This document shows positions 1 to 6,870 of a stretch of DNA of 28,288 nucleotides, piece by piece; position 1 is the stretch's first letter; every line of letters starts with the position of its first letter. The position numbers and the translations under genes were made by a program. Location: the NCBI GenBank assembly GCA_019411205.1, contig DXRF01000009.1, positions 1 through 28,288 on the forward strand, in the 5' to 3' direction. Under the pieces are notes generated by a model. The model was not told the DNA's origin, did not search any database, and saw nothing but the letters and a program-made list of their open reading frames with translations. The stretch is from Parabacteroides sp. (GTDB lineage Bacteria; Bacteroidota; Bacteroidia; Bacteroidales; Tannerellaceae).

Positions 1-1
1 A

Positions 2-349
2 GATCATGAATGGATCCGTGTAGATGGCGATGTCGCCTACGTTGGTATTACAGACTATGCTCAGGGCGAACTGGGTGAAATCGTTTTCGTCGACATCACG
101 ACAGAAGGCGAAGTTGTTGCCAAAGAAGAAGTTTTTGGAACAATCGAAGCAGTAAAGACCGTTTCAGACCTGTTCATGCCGGTAGGCGGTGAAGTGATCG
201 AAGCGAATGCCGAGCTGGATGACAAACCTGAATTGGTGAATGAAGATGTATATGGCAACGGATGGTTAATCAAGATCTCTATTTCAGATCCTTCTGAATT
301 GGATGAACTGATGTCTGCTGCCGAATATGAACAAATGATTGCGAAATGA
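2..349 (+). CDS. gcvH: glycine cleavage system H protein, 3' part
   Basis: This is the lipoyl carrier protein of the glycine cleavage complex. It shuttles the aminomethyl group between the P, T and L proteins in the cytoplasm. The frame is open from the window edge, so roughly ten N-terminal residues lie outside. The visible 115 residues begin DHEWIRV and contain GITDYAQGELG and then EAVKTVSDL. The lysine of that last motif (residue 52 of the visible part) is the expected lipoylation site. The stop codon TGA overlaps the purE start as ATGA, which indicates translational coupling. The 5' end and promoter are not in the window. Confidence 0.96.
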   Translation, partial: DHEWIRVDGDVAYVGITDYAQGELGEIVFVDITTEGEVVAKEEVFGTIEAVKTVSDLFMPVGGEVIEANAELDDKPELVNEDVYGNGWLIKISISDPSELDELMSAAEYEQMIAK

Positions 350-852
350 CACCTGTAGTAAGTATTATCATGGGCAGCACCTCAGATCTGCCCGTAATGG
401 AAAAAGCGGCCAAACTGCTTGACGAGATGGAGATCCCGTTCGAAATGCATGCCTTGTCCGCCCATCGTACGCCAGCCGAAGTGGAAGCATTCGCCAAAGG
501 AGCCAAAGGGCGCGGTATCAAAGTGATTATTGCAGCCGCCGGTATGGCTGCCCATCTGTGTGGTGTGATCGCTTCGATGACGACAGTCCCTGTGATCGGC
601 GTGCCTATCAATTCAACGCTCGACGGTATGGATGCTCTGCTGGCCATCGTACAGATGCCTCCGGGAATTCCGGTTGCCACTGTCGGTATCAACGGAGCTT
701 TGAACGCCGGTATCTTGGCCGTCCAAATGCTTGCCGTCGGAGACGAACAACTCCAGGATAAGCTTGCCGCTTATAAGGAAGACCTTAAAAAGAAGATCGT
801 AAAAGCAAACGAAGAACTGGCTAAGGTTTCTTTCAAATACAAAACTAATTAA
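346..852 (+). CDS. purE: N5-carboxyaminoimidazole ribonucleotide mutase
   Basis: Class I PurE, 168 residues, normal length. It converts N5-CAIR to CAIR in purine biosynthesis. The N-terminal GSTSDLPVMEKAAKLL stretch (residues 10-25) and SAHRTP (38-43, active-site His40) are typical, as is the later AAAGMAAHLCG loop. The start codon overlaps the gcvH stop (ATGA), so the two are probably one transcript. The C-terminus is lysine-rich. The TAA stop falls inside the first unit of a heptamer repeat tract. The next gene, ispG, is in the same direction. Confidence 0.97.
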   Translation: MTPVVSIIMGSTSDLPVMEKAAKLLDEMEIPFEMHALSAHRTPAEVEAFAKGAKGRGIKVIIAAAGMAAHLCGVIASMTTVPVIGVPINSTLDGMDALLAIVQMPPGIPVATVGINGALNAGILAVQMLAVGDEQLQDKLAAYKEDLKKKIVKANEELAKVSFKYKTN

Positions 853-885
853 TTGGCAATTGGCAATTGGCAATTGATAATTGGC
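851..885 (+). repeat. heptamer repeat tract, AATTGGC type
   Basis: Five consecutive 7-bp units: AATTGGC three times, then AATTGAT, then AATTGGC. Each GGC-type junction recreates the palindrome CAATTG. The tract begins on the purE stop codon. It matches the spacing and core (AATTG) of the second tract at 957-1019. Function unknown. Confidence 0.85.
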
Positions 886-956
886 GACAGACTGTAAAAA
901 GGGAAAGATGTTGTCTTCAAAAAGGGCTGTAAGCCCGACATATCATACTCCCTTCT

Positions 957-1019
957 AATTGTCAATTGTCAATTCTCAATTGTCAATTCTCCTTTGTCAA
1001 TTGTCAATTGTCAATTGAG
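957..1019 (+). repeat. heptamer repeat tract, AATTGTC type, just before ispG
   Basis: Nine consecutive 7-bp units. The units are AATTGTC (957, 964, 978, 999, 1006), AATTCTC (971, 985), CTTTGTC (992) and AATTGAG (1013). The tract ends 3 bases before the ispG start codon. It is open in the ispG frame, which creates a spurious N-terminal extension from an ATG at 966. The 71 bases between the two tracts hold a short hairpin, GGGCT-GTA-AGCCC, and no gene. Confidence 0.85.
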
Positions 1020-1022
1020 AAG

Positions 1023-2864
1023 ATGGAAGATTTTTTTAACTATCGCCGCCGCAAATCGTCTATTGTCAACATAGGGAATACCCCATTAGGAGGCGATAAT
1101 CCGATTCGCATCCAGTCGATGGCGAACGTCTCCACAATGGATACCGATGCGGCCGTCCGCCAAGCGATCCGGATAATCGAAGCCGGTGCAGAATATGTAC
1201 GCTTCACCGCCCAGGGAGAACGTGAAGCTCGTAATTTAGGTGTAATCCGTAAACGACTTGGTGAAGCCGGATATACGACTCCGTTAGTCGCCGACATCCA
1301 TTTCAACCCGCGCGCGGCCGATGCCGCTGCCGAAGAGGTGGAAAAAGTGCGCATCAACCCCGGAAACTATGTGGACAAGGTAAAGACTTTCGACCTGCTG
1401 GAATATACCGACGAGGAATATGCCGCAGAGTTACAGAAGATACGTGACCGCTTCATACCCTTCCTTAACATCTGCAAAGCACACGGAACTGCCATCCGTA
1501 TTGGCGTGAACCACGGTTCGCTGTCCGACCGAATTATGAGCCGGTACGGCGACACTCCGGAAGGTATGGTTGCCTCATGCATGGAATTCCTGCGTATCTG
1601 CCGGGATGAGAACTTTCCTGATGTCGTGATTTCCATTAAAGCCTCGAACACAGTTATCATGGTGAAAACCGTTCGTCTGCTAGTCAAGACAATGGAAGCC
1701 GAAGATATGCATTACCCGCTGCATCTCGGTGTGACGGAAGCCGGCGACGGTGAAGACGGACGCATCAAAAGCGCTGTCGGAATCGGAGCCCTATTGTCCG
1801 ATGGCATAGGTGACACGATCCGCGTCTCTTTGAGTGAAGATCCGGAAGCTGAAATCCCAGTTGCCCGCAAGTTGGTCGATTACATACTCGAACGCGAAGG
1901 ACACGATCCGGTAGAAGCTGTACCGGCTCCGGGCTATGATCCGGTAGCTGTCGAACGTCGCCACAGCCGGGTGACGGAAGAAATCGGGGGAAACTTCCCG
2001 CCAATCGTCATTTCCGACCGCAGCAATGGTGATTTCGAGTTTGACTATGCTTCCCAGCCGGACTACATATACATCGGCAAGGAAGATCCGGATAATCTGC
2101 CGGACAACTTCCGTCTTTTAGTAGACGCCCACTTCTGGAAAGAACGTCCGAATGCCTATCCTTTCTTTATCGCATCAGAAATAGAGGAGCTGAAAGACTA
2201 CTCTGTCCCCTTGAAATTTATCCGCCTCACCTACCGGGATCTGACCGACCGCGTAATCGAAGTCCTAAAAAAAGATACTTCCGCAATCGTAGTCTTGAGC
2301 ACGCATCACCAAAACGGTATCGCCGCCGAACGCGCAGCCATGCATCGCCTGCTCGCTACCGGTTGCGATGTACCGGTCATCCTGCACCGCGACTATAGGG
2401 AAACGGATACCGAAGCATTACAACTGAAATCGGCTGCCGACTTCGGAACTTTGCTGTTAGATGGCTTCGGTGACGGGATCATGTTGCACAACGAAGGCTG
2501 CGAGGCGATGGTGACAGACAGTTACATGTTCGGTATCCTACAAGCAACCCGTACCCGCATCAGCAAAACAGAATATATCTCCTGCCCAAGTTGCGGACGG
2601 ACTTTATATGACCTGCAAACGACAATCGCCCGCATCAAAGAGGCCACTTCACATCTGAAAGGCTTGAAGATTGGCATCATGGGGTGCATCGTGAACGGCC
2701 CCGGCGAAATGGCGGATGCCGATTACGGCTATGTCGGTGCTGGAAAGAACCGGATCAGTTTGTACAAAGGCAAAGAATGTGTCCTGAAAAACATCCCCGA
2801 AGAAGAAGCTGTAGAACGGTTGGTCCAGCTGATAAAAGAGAATGGGGATTGGATGGATCATTAA
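1023..2864 (+). CDS. ispG: (E)-4-hydroxy-3-methylbut-2-enyl-diphosphate synthase, long form
   Basis: IspG (GcpE) makes HMBPP from MEcPP in the non-mevalonate isoprenoid pathway and uses a [4Fe-4S] cluster. At 613 residues it is the long three-domain form known from Bacteroidetes, chlamydiae and plants, with an extra domain between the TIM barrel and the C-terminal cluster domain. The N-terminal barrel is recognisable from GGDNPIRIQSMANVSTMDTDA onward. The cluster ligands are Cys521 and Cys524 (CPSC) and Cys555 in GCIVNGPGE, with the conserved Glu at 562. I chose the ATG at 1023 because the upstream in-frame ATG at 966 only translates the heptamer repeats. Bacteroidetes IspG proteins start close to MEDFFNYRRR. 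The gene probably belongs to the gcvH-purE transcript. Confidence 0.96.
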   Translation: MEDFFNYRRRKSSIVNIGNTPLGGDNPIRIQSMANVSTMDTDAAVRQAIRIIEAGAEYVRFTAQGEREARNLGVIRKRLGEAGYTTPLVADIHFNPRAADAAAEEVEKVRINPGNYVDKVKTFDLLEYTDEEYAAELQKIRDRFIPFLNICKAHGTAIRIGVNHGSLSDRIMSRYGDTPEGMVASCMEFLRICRDENFPDVVISIKASNTVIMVKTVRLLVKTMEAEDMHYPLHLGVTEAGDGEDGRIKSAVGIGALLSDGIGDTIRVSLSEDPEAEIPVARKLVDYILEREGHDPVEAVPAPGYDPVAVERRHSRVTEEIGGNFPPIVISDRSNGDFEFDYASQPDYIYIGKEDPDNLPDNFRLLVDAHFWKERPNAYPFFIASEIEELKDYSVPLKFIRLTYRDLTDRVIEVLKKDTSAIVVLSTHHQNGIAAERAAMHRLLATGCDVPVILHRDYRETDTEALQLKSAADFGTLLLDGFGDGIMLHNEGCEAMVTDSYMFGILQATRTRISKTEYISCPSCGRTLYDLQTTIARIKEATSHLKGLKIGIMGCIVNGPGEMADADYGYVGAGKNRISLYKGKECVLKNIPEEEAVERLVQLIKENGDWMDH

Positions 2865-2888
2865 GTATTATTTTATTGAAACTGGAGA

Positions 2889-2945
2889 TGTGTCAAAATA
2901 TACTTGTTCCCACGCCCAACGCAGTAACAAGTACATTTTGACACA
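2889..2945. repeat. 20-bp inverted repeat between convergent genes
   Basis: The left arm TGTGTCAAAATATACTTGTT (2889-2908) pairs with 2926-2945, with a single A/G difference and a 17-base loop. It lies between the ends of ispG (+) and the GH110 gene (-). A bidirectional transcription stop is the simplest reading. However, the stem is AT-rich and no T-run follows on the plus strand, so it is not a classical intrinsic terminator. The rest of 2865-3019 holds nothing further that I recognise. Confidence 0.75.
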
Positions 2946-3019
2946 CTTTCCATTTCCTCATTTCTGCAAAACCCCGGATAATAATTTTCCGGCATTCTGC
3001 AGCCTTACTGAAACAGTTT

Positions 3020-4828
3020 TTAGTCCTCAGACCTTATATCCTTAACTTCATCAAACCCTTCCTCGAACTGATTATCTTTGATCTCGGCATTAACAACGCG
3101 TTGGAAAAAGAAACGATGGTTGTTCCAGTGGAAAGCCGGATAATCATGATTTTGCTTAATCACATTATTCCGGAAGACAAGGCCATCCACCGATTTAGCA
3201 TACAGGATCGGCATATCAAAAGTTTCGAACTCGTTGTCCTCGATCACGATCCCACTATGGAAATATTTTTCCTGATCCTTCAAATCCGGTATCTCCGGAT
3301 AGATGGAAATAACAGCATTCGTAAACTGGAACTGATTTGTCAATGCATTGATAAATTTGTTGTTCCGGATCAGTACATCATGACAAGCCCCCGTCTCGAA
3401 CCATCCGTTACAGTCACCGCACAAAAGAATTGCCGTTCCGGAAGTGTGATCGAAAATATTATTCTCGACTACTGTTTTCTTCGGAGTGCTGAACAAGGAA
3501 CCACGGGCCCGGTTATTACGGATCACATTGTCGGCAAAATAAACCTCCGGTGTCCACTCCAGATTCTCAATGCCATAAGTACCGGCCTCACTGATGGCGG
3601 GATCGACAGGCTTATCAAACGTGATACGGAACTGCTTTGCACCATGAGCGTCAGGCTTATCGACAGCTTCAATCGCAGCTATCTTGTTCTGTTCCCCTAA
3701 AATCTCCATTGTCTTGGAATCAATGAACTGGACGGCATCACCCGGACGTCCCCATTCGAAACCGTAAGACTGGCCGTGCATATATTCACCGACCAATGTC
3801 TTGTCATCCAGCCGCTTTTGCACTTTCAGATAGGTTCCATGCACATTGATGGCATCATCCATCATGCCTTCGTACAGGCCACCGACCGAACGGATCAACC
3901 CCTTACAGCCGGAGAAATGAGTCGCATCGGCCTGTGTCGTGAAATAACGCGGATCATCCTCACCGCGCAAGCAGACAGAGAATTTATCCAGCGTGATATT
4001 TTCACTCATTTGTGCCAACAAACCCATTCCTTCCGCATAATGCACCTGTATATTTTCGAGTGTCGTATTCGTATCGTGATACATGAATACCCCCGGAGTC
4101 GGACGGCCGTATCCACGGAAGACAACAACCGTACCCGGTATCAGTTTTTTGTTCTTCCAGGGGGCACAGATCTTACGCGGCCCAATCTCGGCAACCTGCT
4201 TGCAACCCACACTAATATCACTGGTCGTATAAACCAATCGCTTCGTATCTCCTTCAAAAGCGATACCCCAAACAGGGACATGTTCCCACCCTTCCCCTTT
4301 GGCAACAAAATTACTGTCACGTATTTCGTACTCCACCCAGGGAGCGACCTCGTAGGTGATCATACCGCCAACCGTGTCGTTCTCCAACACTTTCACCTGG
4401 CTGATATGCGGATTCGCAAAATCGATACTGAAGTTCTTCAACGTACAGTTCTCCGAACCCACCAAAGAAACCGGAAGCATCCGGCCGTGGAAAACCAGTT
4501 CGGAGCCTTGCCCGTCAAATATTACATTCTTCATATTTTCAAAAGCCAGTCCCACCAGTTTCGGATTATCCTGGTCATGGTTAGAGATGAAATATTCACG
4601 TTTGGAAGCACCTTCGGGATAGAAATCATAACGCCCCTCCGGCAACAGAATCCGGACCGTATCGGAGTTTGCTTCCGCCGCAATCTCTTGAAGAGCTTTC
4701 GCAATCAACGGAGAAGCATTTTCCCCAGTATCCGGTTTCAGACCATATCCGGACAGGTCATACACGCCGCCTTTACATGCCGTAAACAGGACGATAAATA
4801 AAAGTGTCAAAACAGAGTTTAGTTTCAT
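3020..4828 (-). CDS. glaB: GH110 alpha-1,3-galactosidase lipoprotein
   Basis: Removes alpha-1,3-linked galactose from glycans such as blood-group-B and linear alpha-Gal structures; glycoside hydrolase family 110, right-handed parallel beta-helix fold. It is 602 residues long, near full family length. The N-terminus is a lipoprotein signal with Cys18 (LFTAC), so the protein is expected to be membrane-anchored. Strong family segments include YFISNHDQDNPK, NTTLENIQVHYAEGMGLLAQ, DDPRYFTTQADATHFSGC, MMDDAINVHGTYLKV and FSTPKKTVVENN. Asp301, Asp324 and Asp325 have the spacing I recall for the catalytic aspartates of a characterised GH110 enzyme (from memory). The symbol glaB follows the UniProt usage for subfamily B; the subfamily call is less certain than the family. 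No SusC/SusD or other glycan genes are nearby. Confidence 0.92.
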   Translation of the reverse strand: MKLNSVLTLLFIVLFTACKGGVYDLSGYGLKPDTGENASPLIAKALQEIAAEANSDTVRILLPEGRYDFYPEGASKREYFISNHDQDNPKLVGLAFENMKNVIFDGQGSELVFHGRMLPVSLVGSENCTLKNFSIDFANPHISQVKVLENDTVGGMITYEVAPWVEYEIRDSNFVAKGEGWEHVPVWGIAFEGDTKRLVYTTSDISVGCKQVAEIGPRKICAPWKNKKLIPGTVVVFRGYGRPTPGVFMYHDTNTTLENIQVHYAEGMGLLAQMSENITLDKFSVCLRGEDDPRYFTTQADATHFSGCKGLIRSVGGLYEGMMDDAINVHGTYLKVQKRLDDKTLVGEYMHGQSYGFEWGRPGDAVQFIDSKTMEILGEQNKIAAIEAVDKPDAHGAKQFRITFDKPVDPAISEAGTYGIENLEWTPEVYFADNVIRNNRARGSLFSTPKKTVVENNIFDHTSGTAILLCGDCNGWFETGACHDVLIRNNKFINALTNQFQFTNAVISIYPEIPDLKDQEKYFHSGIVIEDNEFETFDMPILYAKSVDGLVFRNNVIKQNHDYPAFHWNNHRFFFQRVVNAEIKDNQFEEGFDEVKDIRSED

Positions 4829-4866
4829 GGCTTACATCTTTCGTTGATTATATTTTCAATTATTTA

Positions 4867-4913
4867 GGGGCAAACTTACTCAAAATTATCCGATTTTATT
4901 GTAAGTTTGCCCC
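4867..4913. promoter_or_regulatory. palindromic divergent promoter for cysS and the GH110 gene
   Basis: A perfect 13-bp inverted repeat, GGGGCAAACTTAC (4867-4879) and its complement (4901-4913), with a 21-base spacer. Each arm contains TAAGTTTG, an exact match to the Bacteroidetes -7 element TAnnTTTG: 4902-4909 on the plus strand and 4878-4871 on the minus strand. This places starts near 4916 for cysS (leader about 16 bases) and near 4864 for the GH110 gene (leader about 36 bases). No convincing -33 TTTG is present at the right distance on either strand. The same DNA could also be a regulator's operator or a hairpin. Confidence 0.65.
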
Positions 4914-4931
4914 TCTTAAATACAAATAGAT

Positions 4932-6410
4932 ATGGAACATCCATTAAGCATTTACAACACACTCACAAGAAAAAAGGAACAGTTCATCCCGCTGCACGAA
5001 CCGCATGTGGGTATGTATGTTTGTGGTCCCACCGTTTATGGCGATGCCCATCTGGGCCATGCACGCCCGGCGATCACATTTGACCTGCTGTTCCGTTATC
5101 TGACCCATATAGGATACAAAGTACGCTATGTACGCAACATAACGGATGTCGGTCATCTGGAACACGATGCAGACGACGGCGAAGACAAGATTGCCAAGAA
5201 AGCCCGGCTCGAACAGCTCGAACCGATGGAGGTCGTGCAATATTACCTGAACCGTTACCACCATGCAATGGAAGCGCTCAACGTACTGCCTCCCAGCATT
5301 GAACCGCATGCATCCGGTCACATCATCGAGCAGATCGAACTGGTGAAAAAAATACTGGATAACGGTTATGCGTACGAAAGCGAAGGTTCCGTTTATTTCG
5401 ATGTGGAGAAATACAACAAAGATCATAACTACGGCGTTCTTTCCGGACGTAATATCGACGACATGTTGAATACGACCCGCGCGTTGGACGGACAGGATGA
5501 GAAGCGTAATCCGATCGACTTCGCCCTTTGGAAATGTGCGCAGCCGGAGCATATCATGCGCTGGCCTTCTCCTTGGAGCGACGGATTCCCCGGTTGGCAT
5601 TGCGAATGTACGGCAATGGGTAAGAAATACTTGGGCGAACATTTCGACATCCACGGTGGTGGCATGGACCTGATCTTCCCGCATCATGAATGCGAGATCG
5701 CACAGGCTGTCGCTTCCCAGGGTGAGGATATGGTTCATTATTGGATGCACAACAATATGATCACCATCAACGGGCAGAAGATGGGAAAGTCCTTGGGTAA
5801 CTTCATCACACTGGACGAGTTCTTTACCGGGGATAATAAGATGTTGAGCCAGGCCTATTCGCCTATGACCATCCGTTTCTTTATCCTCCAGGCTCATTAT
5901 CGCAGCACAGTGGATTTCAGTAACGAAGCCTTGCTGGCTGCCGAAAAGGGATTGGAACGTCTGATGGATGCCTACAAGCATCTGATGAAATTGAAGGCAG
6001 CCGATGTTTCAACAGTAGACATAAAGGACTTGCGCCGTAAATGCTACGATGCGATGAACGACGACCTGAACTCACCGATCGTGATTGCCCACCTGTTTGA
6101 CGCAGCCCGCGCGATCAATTCCGTAAAGGATGGTAAGGCTACGATTTCGCTCGAAGACTTGAAAGAGTTACAGGATGTATTCCATACGTTCATCTTCGAT
6201 ATCCTCGGAATGAAAGACGACGCAGCTTCAGCCGGAAGCAACAGCAATGAAGCGTTCGGCAAAGCGATGGATCTGTTGCTGACCATTCGCCAACAGGCAA
6301 AAGCCAACAAGGATTGGGCTACATCGGACAAGATTCGTAACGAACTAACTGCTATCGGCTTCGAAATCAAAGACACGAAAGACGGAGCCGAATGGAAATT
6401 AAGCAAATAG
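4932..6410 (+). CDS. cysS: cysteine--tRNA ligase
   Basis: Class I aminoacyl-tRNA synthetase charging tRNA-Cys, 492 residues. The HIGH signature reads HLGH (residues 40-43) and the KMSKS loop reads KMGKS (283-287). Zinc ligands that recognise the cysteine substrate are present: Cys31 (in CGPTVYGDAHLGHARP), Cys226 (in GWHCECTAM), His251 and Glu255 (in FPHHECEIAQ). The C-terminal DALR and anticodon-binding part is complete. The gene is preceded by the palindromic promoter at 4867-4913. It is followed after 4 bases by a thioesterase gene, so the two are probably cotranscribed. Confidence 0.98.
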   Translation: MEHPLSIYNTLTRKKEQFIPLHEPHVGMYVCGPTVYGDAHLGHARPAITFDLLFRYLTHIGYKVRYVRNITDVGHLEHDADDGEDKIAKKARLEQLEPMEVVQYYLNRYHHAMEALNVLPPSIEPHASGHIIEQIELVKKILDNGYAYESEGSVYFDVEKYNKDHNYGVLSGRNIDDMLNTTRALDGQDEKRNPIDFALWKCAQPEHIMRWPSPWSDGFPGWHCECTAMGKKYLGEHFDIHGGGMDLIFPHHECEIAQAVASQGEDMVHYWMHNNMITINGQKMGKSLGNFITLDEFFTGDNKMLSQAYSPMTIRFFILQAHYRSTVDFSNEALLAAEKGLERLMDAYKHLMKLKAADVSTVDIKDLRRKCYDAMNDDLNSPIVIAHLFDAARAINSVKDGKATISLEDLKELQDVFHTFIFDILGMKDDAASAGSNSNEAFGKAMDLLLTIRQQAKANKDWATSDKIRNELTAIGFEIKDTKDGAEWKLSK

Positions 6411-6414
6411 AAAG

Positions 6415-6822
6415 ATGACTATACAGGAATTTCTACAGGGCGACAAGTTCGCCCTGCTTGCCGGTGTCGAACTATTGGAAACCGGTAACGGGTATGCAAA
6501 GGCCCGCATGGAAATAAAACCTGAACATCTCAATGGTGGTGGCGTATGCCAAGGAGGCGCCATCTTCACGTTAGCAGACCTGGCCTTTGCTGCAGCCACA
6601 AACAGCCATGCACGCCTGACGCTCTCCATCACGTCCAGCATCAATTTCTTCAAAGCTGAAAGCAAAGGTTACCTTTATGCCGAAGCCCATGAAACGTTTA
6701 GCCACAAACGGCTCGCTAACTGTGAAGTACGCATTACCAATGAAATCGGTGACCTGATCGCCACCTTCAACGGTACAGGCTATAGAAAAGACACGGAACT
6801 CCCTTTTGCCCCGATAGAATAA
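6415..6822 (+). CDS. PaaI-type hotdog-fold thioesterase
   Basis: 135-residue single-domain hotdog protein of the PaaI/YbgC acyl-CoA thioesterase group, cytoplasmic and probably tetrameric. The family motif is seen as HLNGGGVCQGGAIFTLADLAF (38-58). Asn40, Gly43, Gly47-Gly48 and Asp55 are kept, but the position that is usually histidine before the double glycine is Gln46. The substrate cannot be told from sequence. It starts 4 bases after cysS and shares its stop codon with the terminator at 6821-6868, so it is the last gene of a two-gene unit. Confidence 0.85.
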   Translation: MTIQEFLQGDKFALLAGVELLETGNGYAKARMEIKPEHLNGGGVCQGGAIFTLADLAFAAATNSHARLTLSITSSINFFKAESKGYLYAEAHETFSHKRLANCEVRITNEIGDLIATFNGTGYRKDTELPFAPIE

Positions 6823-6868
6823 AAGTGTACGCTATTTGCTGACCCGGTAGCAATAGCGTACACTTTTA
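6821..6868. terminator. strong bidirectional intrinsic terminator
   Basis: AAAAGTGTACGCTATTTGCT (6821-6840) pairs with AGCAATAGCGTACACTTTT (6849-6867), with one bulged T and an 8-base loop. The plus strand continues TATTTTATT and the minus strand ends in TTTT after the stem, so it can stop both the cysS-thioesterase transcript and the convergent efflux operon. Its left arm overlaps the thioesterase stop codon, and its right end is 2 bases from the stop of the permease gene. Confidence 0.92.
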
Positions 6869-6870
6869 TT

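Noticed and set aside
966..1022. N-terminal extension of ispG from the ATG at 966
   Set aside because: It translates the heptamer repeats (SILNCQF...VNCQLSI) and does not resemble IspG; the ATG at 1023 fits the family start.
3776..4801. 341-codon plus-strand frame opposite the GH110 gene
   Set aside because: Antisense shadow; the minus-strand frame is a clear GH110 protein with a lipoprotein signal.
4944..5981. 345-codon minus-strand frame opposite cysS
   Set aside because: Shadow of cysS; no recognisable domain, and cysS is complete on the other strand.
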